Positions 12,023 through 22,539 of a stretch of 64,000 bases of DNA are shown here, in pieces. Position 1 is the stretch's first letter. Each line of letters starts with the position of its first letter. This stretch comes from Coniochaeta sp. PMI_546 (taxonomy: Eukaryota > Ascomycota > Sordariomycetes > Coniochaetales > Coniochaetaceae): the NCBI GenBank assembly GCA_021432605.1, contig MU271144.1:1422606-1486605 (forward strand), in the 5' to 3' direction. The notes under the pieces are model-generated. The model had not been told where the DNA came from and ran no database searches. It worked only from the letters and a program-made list of their open reading frames with translations. A program made the position numbers and the translations under genes.

Positions 12023-13535
12023 ATGAAGCCCTCATCCTTGAACAGTGCGGTTGGGCTGCTCTTTGCGGCTGTAGGGACGGTGCCAGGGGCCAATGCCGCC
12101 GGACTTGTATGGATCAAACCATGACTTATGTTTGAGGAGTTACCTGGAACTAACCATCTTCTAGAAGCGATTCGGACGGAGCACACATCAGCATGATCCT
12201 CGTCACCATCATATTGCGCCGGATGCCAGTAACTCAACAAGCTCAGTCACTGTAACAGCTGAGCCTGAGTGCTTCCTCGAAGTCATCACCATGACCACAA
12301 CCTTGGATATTACGACCACAATCACAGCACCTCCTTCCGATGTCCCGTCATCAACAAACATGCCGGAAGTCGTAAACACCACGTGCTCCACGGGACACCA
12401 CGGCTGGAACACCTCCATCACCTCCACAGTTGCTGCAACCTTCCTAAGTACTGGAGCGTCATCGCCGACTTCAGAACCATGCACAGAAAAGCAATATCCG
12501 ACATGGGGCCTGAACTCGACGATGACCACGTTGACCACGTCTCAGACAGAGTCGATCCTGCCGACCGAAGAACCGTGCACAGACGATGTTTCCAGCACCA
12601 GCACTGTGGCGCCGACGATAACAGTTTCGATATCCTCTCAAACTAAGGAGCCGTGCACCGACGACGAGTCCTCCAGCAGCAGCAGCGCTGTTGATGCAAC
12701 TGTGACATCTGTGACATCGGCAACAACAACCGAGCCTTGTGATGATGACGAGAGCAGCACCAGCAGCGGCACTGCTGATGCGACGGTGACATCAGTGACA
12801 TCGTCGACGACCACCGAGCCGTGTGACGAAGACGAGAGCAGCACCAGCATCGCAACCAGCACAAGTAGCTCCACCAACGAAGCGACTTTGACCGGGTCAT
12901 CCTCGAGCGTAACCGTGACCCCCTTCTCGACACTGACCTCAACCGCAACCTCAGCCCAGACAACAGTGTACCCGATCGATACCTCGATGACCCCCATCAC
13001 AACGGCAGCCACCTACACCATGACCGAGATCGCCACCAACACCCTCCCACCAACAACGACCGTCTGCGAAACCTCTGCCCCCACCGGTACCCCGGCTCCT
13101 CGGGCAGTGCACTGCGGCGTCCACGGCCTTCCGGTCGGCGACTACTTCCTGGGCCGCTTCGTCGAGGAGCGCGCCACCGTCCCGGTCAGCCTGGAAGGAT
13201 GCTGGGCATTCTGCAAGGTGAGCCGCCCATTTCCCCCCTCCCCCCTTTACCCCTCCAACGTAGTGAGAGAACCATTGCTGACTTCTCGTCAACCAAAAAA
13301 GACCGCCTGGGGCGCGACAAACGGCTGCTCGTCGTACGACTACTACATCAACGAGCTCGGCGCCCCCCGCTGCGATCTCTACAGCTCCCGCGTCGCCTTC
13401 GCGCTCGACAGGATCGACAACAACCAGCCGAACCTCTGGTTCGATCTCGAGTGCGGCAACCCTACCGACCCCAAGTGGTCCCACTCGGAGCCTCATACTG
13501 CCCGATCGATCCGCGGCGGCAGCAGGAGGGCGTAG
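12023..13535 (+). CDS. Secreted Ser/Thr-rich mucin-like protein with Kex2 site and PAN-like C-terminal domain
   Basis: Exons 12023-12106, 12165-13217 and 13302-13535 give 456 residues. Residues 1-28 are a signal peptide (hydrophobic VGLLFAAVGTVPGANA). Exon 2 opens with Lys-Arg, a classic Kex2 cleavage pair, then a His-rich stretch. Residues ~45-320 are Ser/Thr-rich and probably O-glycosylated; they include tandem units, each starting Glu-Pro-Cys followed by acidic residues (see repeat entry). The C-terminal ~120 residues hold seven or more cysteines (VHCGVHG, GCWAFCK, NGCSSYDYY, PRCDLYS, LECGNP), like the PAN/apple-type fold of fungal surface proteins. No GPI signal, so it is likely released or held by the wall. 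The intron in the PAN part is 84 nt, 3n and stop-free. Precise role unknown. Confidence 0.85.
12474..12899 (+). repeat. Coding tandem repeat, ~84-bp units
   Basis: Five copies of a unit that starts with codons for Glu-Pro-Cys, at 12474, 12570, 12648, 12732 and 12816. Spacings are 96, 78, 84 and 84 bp. The last three copies are closest to each other and share acidic-Glu-Ser-Ser and a DATVTSVTS segment in two of them. One cysteine per unit recurs in an otherwise Ser/Thr-rich stretch. Such coding minisatellites in fungal wall proteins tend to vary in copy number between strains. Confidence 0.85.
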
Positions 13536-13861
13536 ATTGCATCGGGCTTGGTATATTCGGGATGATAACATAGAAATGGTGAAACTGGGAAAAGTTTCTC
13601 GAGCTGGAGCTTGAGACGACAATGCCGGTAATCTAATATGATGGATATAAGAGACGGCAAAACGACAATAGTTGTGGGATACAGGATAAAGGGTGTTTTT
13701 TGGTCTTTGGGAGTTTTCTAATCATGTAATAATCAGTCAGGTATGGCTAGGCGCTATAGTTTAACAAGAGTCAGGACATAAATACGATTTTCCGTACCTC
13801 TATTAAACCCAACACCCCCAGCCTCTTACTGTGTGACGCCGAATTATGAACGCCAAGCTCC
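13536..13861. other. Convergent 3' intergenic stretch
   Basis: 326 bp between two convergent stop codons. AT-richer than its surroundings, with AATAA-like tracts that fit 3' processing. Nothing else seen. Confidence 0.6.
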
Positions 13862-15166
13862 TCAATCGAACGGGATCCTCCTCAACTGCCCACCCTGCTT
13901 CCTCGCCTCCTGCGCCGCAGCGAGGCTACTGGGGACCTTGATCCCGCAACAGTCCCCCCATCCGACGCTTTGCTGGTGCACATGCCTCACTCCGCCTTCG
14001 TCAAACACCTCAACCTCCCCGCCCTCGTCTTCGTCCTCTTCGCCATGGCCTTCGATCTTGTCCAGCTCACTCATCCCCTCCGCGGCCGGAACAAGCGAGC
14101 CGAAGAGAAAGTGCTGCATGACAGGCAACTTCCTCAGCACCTCCGCCACAAACATCCTCCTCATCCCGCCCTCGATCTTCTCCCAGCTCTTGGCGCTGCT
14201 GATGTCGTCCAGCATCGGACTATGCCACCTGAGACCCCTGACGGTCTTGGTATCGTTGACGAAATTCACCTGCCCGAGGTACAGATACTCCTTCCCAAAC
14301 TCCTCCAGGGTGAGCTGCTGATGGATGGCCAGCGGCGTGATGAACTTGTGGTGCAGTAGCTGGCTGGCGCCGAACAAGAACGGCAGGAACTGGTAGTCGT
14401 CCAGGCCCCAGACGCCGTGCGAGCCCGCCGGCTCGAGGTAGTAGTTCAGCTGCACCAGCCGCATGACCTCCAGGTACCGCTCGAAGACGCGCAGGACCAG
14501 GGGCCTGAAGTCGGACCGCCGGACGACGCGCAGCTGGTACAGGCACAGCAGCCAGATCATGAAGTTGAGCTCGTGGCCGGAGCCGTAGTCGATCCGGCTC
14601 CTGTTGCCGAAGGACTGGTTGAGGTAGGTCGCCACCTCGGCCACTGCGGCGGCGTCTTGGATCCCGAGCCGGGAGTGCCATTGCGGGGCGCGCTGCTTGA
14701 CCTTGTCGAGGAACACGCGGAAGGTCTTGTTGCCGAAGCGGGAGCCGCCCTGGTCGTCGGGCGGGGAGTCCTTGCAGAGGGTCTCTGTCTCGTCGAGGAT
14801 GGAGAGGATGGTCTGAACGGATGGGCTGAGGTCGGAGTCTTTTACGAATGAGATGGGTGAGTCTACTACGGACTCGGAGAGGGTGAAGATCCACGAGACG
14901 ATGAGGTTGTAGGTTGGCGAGGAGAGGAAGAGCTCATGGTCCTTCTGGGACAGGATCCTGCGGGATGGGACCTGGAAGGTTATGTTTGAGAGGTCTGGAG
15001 GGTCCGGTAGGCCCGGGTTCTCTGGTGTTGGGAGGGTGTTTGACGGCTGAGGCCGCCGTCGCCGTGGTTCCAGCTTTGGGAGGCGGTCCTTCAGGTTTGG
15101 GATGGCTCCTGCTTGGGGAGGACGGGGTCCAGGGGCCGTGGAGCCCGGGTTGGCTGGTGAGCTCAT
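13862..15166 (-). CDS. rrd2: PP2A phosphatase activator PTPA, RRD2 type
   Basis: Peptidyl-prolyl isomerase of the PTPA family that helps activate PP2A-type phosphatase catalytic subunits. Intronless, 434 residues. After a proline-rich N-terminus (~65 residues) the PTPA fold starts at [13 protein letters not shown]. Key blocks are [27 protein letters not shown] and [12 protein letters not shown]. The C-terminus [11 protein letters not shown] ending IPFD matches yeast Rrd2 and not Rrd1, which has a different, longer tail. An acidic insert ([10 protein letters not shown]) sits before the tail. Divergent from RRP46, with 364 bp between starts. Confidence 0.95.
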   Translation of the reverse strand: MSSPANPGSTAPGPRPPQAGAIPNLKDRLPKLEPRRRRPQPSNTLPTPENPGLPDPPDLSNITFQVPSRRILSQKDHELFLSSPTYNLIVSWIFTLSESVVDSPISFVKDSDLSPSVQTILSILDETETLCKDSPPDDQGGSRFGNKTFRVFLDKVKQRAPQWHSRLGIQDAAAVAEVATYLNQSFGNRSRIDYGSGHELNFMIWLLCLYQLRVVRRSDFRPLVLRVFERYLEVMRLVQLNYYLEPAGSHGVWGLDDYQFLPFLFGASQLLHHKFITPLAIHQQLTLEEFGKEYLYLGQVNFVNDTKTVRGLRWHSPMLDDISSAKSWEKIEGGMRRMFVAEVLRKLPVMQHFLFGSLVPAAEGMSELDKIEGHGEEDEDEGGEVEVFDEGGVRHVHQQSVGWGDCCGIKVPSSLAAAQEARKQGGQLRRIPFD

Positions 15167-15530
15167 TTTCTATGTGATATCGTTTGATGGGTTTCAGTGT
15201 TGATGTGATTTGTGGTTCGTTTGATGTATCACAGTAAAGATGGTTTGTTTTAAGGTGAATGAAGGCGAGCTGTTGTTGACTTCTCACCACTTAGAAATCA
15301 TGAGATGCCCCGCCACAGGTTGCCACACTACCGTATGGCGTATGCACGCTAGACTTAAGAGCTGCGCTAAAGTGCGGGGCACTAACCGCATGGAGCCACA
15401 AGGCGTTGCGAGCCAGGTGGGGGATCTGGATTGAACAAACTTTTGGAGGATCTGGAGCTTATTTTGAGCCTCACTTGACATGTTCATTCTTAAGAGCAAC
15501 ATTCTTGCCAGCTTCCAACGACAACCCAAC
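15167..15530. promoter_or_regulatory. Divergent promoter shared by RRD2 and RRP46
   Basis: 364 bp separate the two start codons, so both core promoters lie here. No clear TATA box seen. An in-frame upstream ATG for RRP46 lies at 15480. Confidence 0.6.
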
Positions 15531-16429
15531 ATGACCGTAGCAGCGCCCGAGGCAGATCTGGGAATCCTCCCCAAGGCGGACGGCTCTGCGACTTTCAAGT
15601 ATGCCGGCTACACCATCACGGCTTCTGTAAATGGGCCAATCGAGGCTGCAAGGAGGGACGAGCATCCCTACAAGGCTCATGTCGATGTCATCGTACGACC
15701 CGCAGCAGGGACTGGAGGTAAGCCGTTTCAACATCATACGACCAGACTCTATGTCGAAAGATCGATTATTGGATATTGGACTAATCACATATATATATAG
15801 GCACGAGAGAACGTCATCTAGAGTCACTGTTGGAATCGTCACTCTCACAGATCATTTTGGTCAAGGACTTCCCACGGTGTCTGATTCAGATTGTCCTGCA
15901 GATTGAGTCTGCGCCTGCAAATGACTATGTGAACACGAAGCTTGTTCAGGCGGGCATAGTAAGAGGCCCAAAATGCCACTCTTGCATGGATATCTCGCTG
16001 ACATTGTTGTTGTAGAACCTACCCATCATCCCAGCCCTGATGCAGACAGCCGTCCTAGCTCTCCTCTCAGCTTGCGTGCCGATGGCAACAACTGCTGCTG
16101 CCGCAGTCACCGCTATTGTCTCGGACGGGAACGCAACGCGCCTTACCGTAGACCCTCCTCAGAGAGAGCTGGACACCGCCAAGTCTGCCCACGTGTTTGC
16201 CTTCACCGCTCGCGGTCACCTGCTCCTCGCGGAGAGCCAGGGTGACTTCACCATGGCTGAGTGGGAAGAAGCTCATGCCACGGCCAAGAAGATCTGCTGC
16301 GAGGCCGCTAAGAAGGAAGGGATGGATATGATCCTGGACGACGATGAGAAGCATGTCGGCCCAGATTTGCAGCGCTTCCTGCGGTCCACGATGGAGTCCA
16401 AGGTTGCCGAAGATCTGCTGTGGAGGTGA
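15531..16429 (+). CDS. rrp46: Exosome subunit RRP46 (RNase PH-like)
   Basis: Member of the six-subunit RNase PH-like ring of the RNA exosome, which degrades and trims RNA in nucleus and cytoplasm; eukaryotic ring subunits are generally catalytically inactive. Exons 15531-15717, 15801-15958 and 16016-16429 give 252 residues. Family blocks are LPKADGSATF, SVNGPIEA, VDVIVRPAAG, TRERHLESLL, FPRCLIQIVLQI, NDYVNTKLVQAG and LPIIPALMQTA. An in-frame ATG 51 bp upstream (15480) would add 17 residues; I chose 15531 because family proteins usually begin shortly before LPxADGSA. Confidence 0.94.
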
Positions 16430-19400
16430 GCTGGAAACTTGTGTGTTTCCAGACATCACTGGCCGTCACTTGACTGGCGGCGCGATGGCGGTTGCTGAAG
16501 GGCAACACTTTGCAACTCGCCCTTTCGGAGTCGACTCGAGGACGCAACTATGCTTGCATTGCACTCACCTCAAACGAAGGAGATATTTTACGCTGCCTGG
16601 ATCTTGTGGGTTGAGACTTGTACTGGCGGGCGGGACGAACCGCAAGGGATCCGAAGCGGCTACCCACGCAATCAGCGGCTGTCACGGCACCAGGAGGCTT
16701 GAATTGAGAACAAGATCTTGGCATGGGCTGATTGCCCACATGGAAATCATCTTCGTCTGAACTTTCCGGACGGAGTGTGTATGAGAGAGGCTACCATCCG
16801 GCAGTGGTGGGTCCAGCCGCATGGTTGTGTTCCAGGACGCTGTTGAGGCGCTGTTTCATCTTGCCCACAGTACCTCCACTACGGCCCGATACTACAACAT
16901 CCACCTGTCGCTATAACCCCCTGGGTTATCTGAGCATAGAAACCCCAGTCAAAGGACTGGCAGCTAGGAAGTACAGCTGAGCAGCCAATGATGCCATGGG
17001 AACTTGCAAACAAGGAGCTATTCTTGTCAATGAGTGACAGGCCTCTGGAACATGGATTGAGATGCAGGAAGGCGCACGATACAGCCTCCTTTTACCAGGG
17101 TAGGGGATCGATAGGGCACAAGTATGCCACTCAATTGTACTACACTATGGTGTAGTCTACAAGCGCACCTTGCAGCAGTTCGTTCCGAGAACCATGGTTC
17201 TGATATTGATGTGCCGATGATCGTGGACTTGTGAGCTTGTCGAGTGCCTGATTAGCGCGAGAGAGCTGTCGCCGTGTGATCCGCACGGGTCAAACCGAGG
17301 CTTTGTAGAAGCACACAAAGACGGCACTCGCTCGAGGAAAAGAGCCAAAGAACTATTGAAGCGACTCCGCCATTATGCGGTGTGGTCCAGGTTCGCGCTT
17401 CGAATCAGTGATAGACGGACTGTTGCTACCGTAGTCTCCCTTTTCCAGAAGGCGAATTTCCTAGCTGGGGCAAGCCGTGAGGTGAGACAAAGTGCCCGCA
17501 CTAGCGTATCCCTCTCCCGCCTCGCCTACAGACCCTAGCCTAGCACGGCGCAAGCTGAGACTCCAATGCTGGAGCTTGCTGGAACTTCACTATTGTAATC
17601 CCTACACACACGTACCCTTCCATTGTTTCCTTTGTTGACATTGGCCACAGCACAAGGGTCTGTATTGGGCAGCATCCCCGTGGTGCTGGCGATGGAAATA
17701 GCAACAAGACGAGGGCCAGGTTCAAATCAAGTCTACCTAGTCTCTTCTCCTATTCTCCTAGTGTATGCGTACCCAGCTTATCTCAGACTTGACACCGAGT
17801 CGCAGCATGTTATGCCTGGCATACCTGGCTTTTTGTGTCAACAGCGAGGGAGATAAGTGTTTTGCACGGCTGGGGCCCGTCCAATGGTCACTTAGAAAGC
17901 TCGATAACAAGGGAAGGCCTGAGCCTGAAGTGTGCCGGTGTCATAAGTGATAGAAAATGGAAGAATAAGGTACCTTACCTTATGGAGTCGAGTCTCAAAC
18001 AACACCTCAAATCTCCATCCAGCACTCCAGGGAGGTACATAGTACGTACTGGAAACGACCCCACCTTCCCGCTACGACTGCCGTCTCCAACGCTCCAACG
18101 CTCTATCCCCATGTCCCACGTTGGAGAGCTCCTGTCAGCTCCTGTCAGCTTCTAGATCCTCTACCGTTGAAGGACTCCTCCTCCTGTCCTCGTCCTATAT
18201 GGATGAGGGACGATCACGAACTTTCAAGTGTCTCCTGTCCTTCCTCTCTCCAGTCTTCTCGCCGTCGACCCGCCACTCCATCTCTTCGCTCCTCCTTACC
18301 TCCTCCTCCTCCTCCAGCAGGTGTAGACAGCTATCGAAGCAGAGCTCAGGCAGTTCTAGCACCTCCTCTGTTCTCCCGTCTCCCTTGCCTTGCTGGCTCT
18401 TGAGCTCTTCTTTTCTTTTCCTGTTGACTTCTCGCTATACATATTTCGACATATATCAGCTTTTTCGAAAACAGGTGATTTCATCTTATACTACAAATAG
18501 ACATCATTACTCGGCATTTGCTCTTTCTTTCGCGGCACGTCCGATATCACACCATAGACCAGGCGTCACTTTCCACCATACAGCATTATTCCATATATTA
18601 GACAGACAGACCATTCCGGCAGCAGCTGGAGCTACACACCTACCTCCCTAATTCCCCAGCTTCGTTCCGGTTCGCCAGCTGTGCACCTCTATCGATCTTT
18701 CTGCATATTTTGGGACCACGTGCAGCTGCACTGCACCCCAGATCACATCACAACCACTTAACCGGTTCTCGACATCACGACAGCAAAGATCTCATCCTCG
18801 TTGGCCGCAAAATCCGCTCCTAAGTCCTTCACAAGTGTCTCTACTGCATTATCACGTCGATAGTGCTACCAGCCGCTGTCATTCGTCCTGGTTAGTCCTG
18901 TCTTTTCCTTGTTTGTGTGTCGCAGTTGGAAATGGTTATTTCTGGCTTGAACCGTCGAGAGTAAAAGTCGATGACTTGGTGGGCTGGAGATAATCCGGAG
19001 CTTGTGAGCTGAAGAACCTGAGAGCCCGAAAGGACGAGCAAAGTCCCACTTCGAGTCGTGGAGGTGCGGGAGACTTTTGCGGGAAACAGGACCCGCTGAC
19101 CAGTGACCAGTGACTTCTTTCAAGATCTCAACCTCACCGATCGATTCATTGCTTGTTGCGCGTATTTGCGCATTTGCCCTGAATCGACTTGCCGGGCGAA
19201 TCCCGACACCTTCGACTGTATCGGAGTTCGCGTACCCGGCCACTGACGTCGACAAGCAGCAGCTCGGGTCATACTGGGATACCATTCTGCATCTCGTGTG
19301 CATCTGCAGGTTGCACATCTCCACCCACTACTTGATCAGTAACTTTCACGTCGGGCGTCCGCTAGACCCGGTAATTGGTTTCGGAGTTTGCTCTTTACAG

Positions 19401-19551
19401 CGGACTTTGAATCACCCCGCGGCACAACTTCGCACAACGTTGCCCGCCACCACGGTCTTTGACCCCCTCCGTTCGGATTCTGCTGCAGGTTGTAGAACCG
19501 CTAAACCTAAAGGAGTCGTCCGAACGAGGTACAACCATACAAGCGGTCGCC
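16430..19551. other. Long intergenic region before NAD kinase
   Basis: 3.1 kb with no ORF of protein-like composition. Contents I can point to: an AAGGTACCTT palindrome at 17967-17976, a direct duplication of GAGCTCCTGTCAGCTCCTGTC around 18125-18148, and strong CT-rich tracts with TCC triplets at 18160-18380. The CT tracts probably mark the NAD kinase promoter and leader; about 1.1 kb then separates them from the ATG. Confidence 0.55.
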
Positions 19552-21426
19552 ATGTCTAGCCAGATCTCATCTCCCACGGCAATCCATCCAGTGCTCAGTA
19601 ATCTGGCTACCCATTCCAACCCGCCTGCGCATGGAGATAATAACCCTCCCTCCGCCAGCATTGACCGCCGACCCAGGAGTTCCTGTGCGACTATCGTGGA
19701 ATCATCCGCCCTTGACAGCGCGTCATCCATTGGCACAGTGAATACCGACAACCCCACCGCAACTGACAATGTTGATCTGCACGAACCTTCACTTGCGCCC
19801 TCGGTGCTAGAATCAGCTATATCTGCCTTTGACATCCCTTATAACACTCGTCCTTCAAACCCAGCATCTAACGTCCTAGGCCATCGCAAGTGTGCCTCAA
19901 TCGAGTCTGTCCCCCGACAGACCATCTTGAAAGCTTTGGCTTCGGTCGCTCGCAGCAACAAACCAGAACCACTGTCTCTCTCCGGGATGCTGTCCGCTCA
20001 CAACCCCCGAGTCACACTCAACGGTGCGGACAACCGTCCCACCACGGCCTCTTCTCAGAAACTCTCCGACGCCCTCAACAACCTAGCACTTTCTCAGTCT
20101 CAGGACCAGACAATGACGCCTCACACTGCTCTCGCGTCCCTCCAATCTCCTTGTTTCTACCACAACCGGTTTGACGATGCCGTGGATATCGACAAAGTCC
20201 TGGAGGAGATCAAGAACGACGAGTGGATGTCGCACTCCCGCCTGGTCCAGACCGCCACGGGCGTCCGCGAGGTATCAAAACAACTGCAACGCCGGCCAAT
20301 CAAGCGAGCTGTCCGGAACATCATGATCGTTACCAAGGCACGCGACAACCAACTAGTCGTGCTCACCAAAGAATTGGCGCTCTGGCTGCTCAGAACGCCG
20401 CGATATGGTTCCGACCTCGGCGTAAACGTATATGTGGATGCCAAGCTTCGTAATTCTAAGCGCTTCAACGCGGCCGGAATCCTCGAAGAGAATCCTCGGT
20501 TTGAGAGCATGCTGAAGTACTGGACGCCGGACCTTTGCTGGAGCCAACCTGAGAAGTTCGACCTCGTCTTGACGCTTGGCGGTGACGGCACCGTTCTCTT
20601 CACATCTTGGTTATTCCAGAGAATCGTACCACCAGTCCTGTCATTCAGTCTAGGGAGTCTAGGCTTCCTCACTAACTTCGAGTTTGAGAAGTTCAAGCAC
20701 CATCTCAACCGGATCATGGGCGAGGAGGGAATGCGCGTCAACCTGCGCATGCGGTTTACTTGTACCGTGTACCGCGACGGTGCTGGTCAGGAGGTCGAGG
20801 AGGGCGAGCAATTTGAGGTGCTCAATGAGCTGGTCATCGACCGTGGCCCGTCGCCTTACGTTTCGAACCTGGAACTCTACGGCGACAATGAGCTACTCAC
20901 AGTCGTCCAGGCGGACGGCTGCATCTTCTCTACGCCAACGGGCTCCACGGCCTACTCTCTATCAGCCGGTGGCTCACTGGTTCACCCAGATATCCCCGCC
21001 ATTCTCCTGACCCCCATCTGCCCACATACCCTATCGTTCCGGCCCATGGTTCTTTCGGACACGATGCTCCTGCGCGTCAGCGTCCCGCGGAGCAGCCGAG
21101 CGACGGCCTACTGCGCCTTCGACGGCAAGGGTCGTGTCGAGCTGAAGCAAGGAGACTACGTCACCATCACGGCCTCGCAGTACCCCTTCCCGACCGTCGT
21201 GCGGACTGATACCGAGTGGTTCGACTCGGTGTCGCGTACGCTCCGCTGGAACGTCCGAGCTGCCACGCAGAAAGGCTTTGACTCGGGCAGCGCGGCGGGC
21301 AGCGAGGACGGCAAGGACGACGGGGACAACTGGGACATCGACACGGACTCCGCCTGCTATGCTAGCGAGGAAGGAAGCATAGCGGCGAGTCCGCTGAGGA
21401 GACAGATGAGTCTCCTCGGCCTCTAA
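19552..21426 (+). CDS. NAD(+) kinase, Utr1-type
   Basis: Phosphorylates NAD(H) to NADP(H) with ATP; Utr1-type enzymes are mainly cytosolic. Intronless, 624 residues from the first ATG, in context GTCGCCATGTC. Residues 1-220 are Ser/Pro/Asn-rich and probably disordered, typical of fungal forms. The catalytic part starts near residue 250 (NIMIVTKARDNQLV). It has LGGDGTVLFTSW at ~341-353 (GGDG phosphate/NAD motif), NELVIDRGPSPY at ~425, ADGCIFSTPTGSTAYSLSAG at ~452-472 and PICPHTLSFRPMVLS after it. Length and N-terminal extension separate it from mitochondrial Pos5-type enzymes. The tail is acidic, ending SLLGL. Confidence 0.94.
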   Translation: MSSQISSPTAIHPVLSNLATHSNPPAHGDNNPPSASIDRRPRSSCATIVESSALDSASSIGTVNTDNPTATDNVDLHEPSLAPSVLESAISAFDIPYNTRPSNPASNVLGHRKCASIESVPRQTILKALASVARSNKPEPLSLSGMLSAHNPRVTLNGADNRPTTASSQKLSDALNNLALSQSQDQTMTPHTALASLQSPCFYHNRFDDAVDIDKVLEEIKNDEWMSHSRLVQTATGVREVSKQLQRRPIKRAVRNIMIVTKARDNQLVVLTKELALWLLRTPRYGSDLGVNVYVDAKLRNSKRFNAAGILEENPRFESMLKYWTPDLCWSQPEKFDLVLTLGGDGTVLFTSWLFQRIVPPVLSFSLGSLGFLTNFEFEKFKHHLNRIMGEEGMRVNLRMRFTCTVYRDGAGQEVEEGEQFEVLNELVIDRGPSPYVSNLELYGDNELLTVVQADGCIFSTPTGSTAYSLSAGGSLVHPDIPAILLTPICPHTLSFRPMVLSDTMLLRVSVPRSSRATAYCAFDGKGRVELKQGDYVTITASQYPFPTVVRTDTEWFDSVSRTLRWNVRAATQKGFDSGSAAGSEDGKDDGDNWDIDTDSACYASEEGSIAASPLRRQMSLLGL

Positions 21427-22539
21427 TGAGATTAGAACACACCTGCATCTAGAAACCTGGCGCGATCGGGATCGGCGCTCGAAAAGATTTTGCGGCGCAA
21501 GCGATGCTGCACCGCACACATGAAGAACAGACATGTTCAGATAGAGCCTCAGGTATGGGCGTTAGGAGCTGCTTCTGCGAGAGACCTCTACCATCTTAGA
21601 AGGATATGGCTTGGTATTGATTAGCAACTGCGGGTGATGATATAGTTTCAGGGACATGTTGCTTAAGGGCACCCTGGCGGAGTTATGGAGTTTTTTTTTT
21701 GTTGGAATTGTACATACAGACGAAGAGCAGCAAGCGGGTGAGCTAGACAGACTCTGTCCATAGCACTGATTTATCTACCTCGAGTGAGAGCACTTCGTAT
21801 CAATTTTGACTTGAAGTGAAGCCCAAGCAACCGAAGTGAGTAGGTTTTCGTGCGGTCTTGGTTCGAGGGTCAACTATGCGCAATGTTTGCTCTCTGGAAG
21901 AGGGGGCGGATAATGTTGTTATCTAAGGTACGTTCGGGGTACACGCTGCCTCCAGCGAGGGATGTCTGGCTCCGTGAAGGCCATCTGGTTTGGTTTGGGT
22001 TGGTCTTTGATCATCATTTTATTAGACCTTCACCCTGTTCAGTGATACACGGTCATCATCAATCTCATTCCATTTGATGACAGGGCTATACAGCATGTCC
22101 CTTCGACATCACCACTGAAATTTATTGCGTGTGTAACGATTATAGATCCATCCCAGAACGAAGGGTGATAAAGCTGACCCTCTAGGCACACATGGAACCC
22201 ATGCGCCAACGTACAGGGAACATTTTTTCTTTTTACCTCCTTTGTCTCATCATGGTCATAGATACATTTGTTTGTTTGTCCCCCACCGTTCCAGCCATAG
22301 ATGCTATCCTTACTTTTACAAGAATCCAGACATGGCGTGCCCCGACTAAATGCCCAGGTACAAGATTGAGAGAGTTGGATGTGATTGGGAGAGGTAGAGT
22401 CCGAAACCAGAGACAGTGGTATGAAGAAGAATAGGCCCGAACGCCGGCCCAAGGAGCACAAAAACCAACAGATAATCCCTCCGCGACGCCGGCCAGACTC
22501 CCTTTTCGAAGCAAAGACAAAGATGAGACATGCATGCCA
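21427..22539. other. Convergent 3' intergenic stretch
   Basis: 1.1 kb between the convergent NAD kinase and homeodomain genes. A T(10) run stands near 21691-21701. The part from 22040 to 22539 is probably the 3' UTR of the minus-strand gene. No ORF supported. Confidence 0.55.

Noticed and set aside
19110-19559. 149-codon frame overlapping the NAD kinase start, as a possible uORF or N-terminal extension
   Set aside because: It begins with GTG and contains no ATG, and the in-frame extension of the kinase itself starts with TTG. No AUG-initiated reading is supported.
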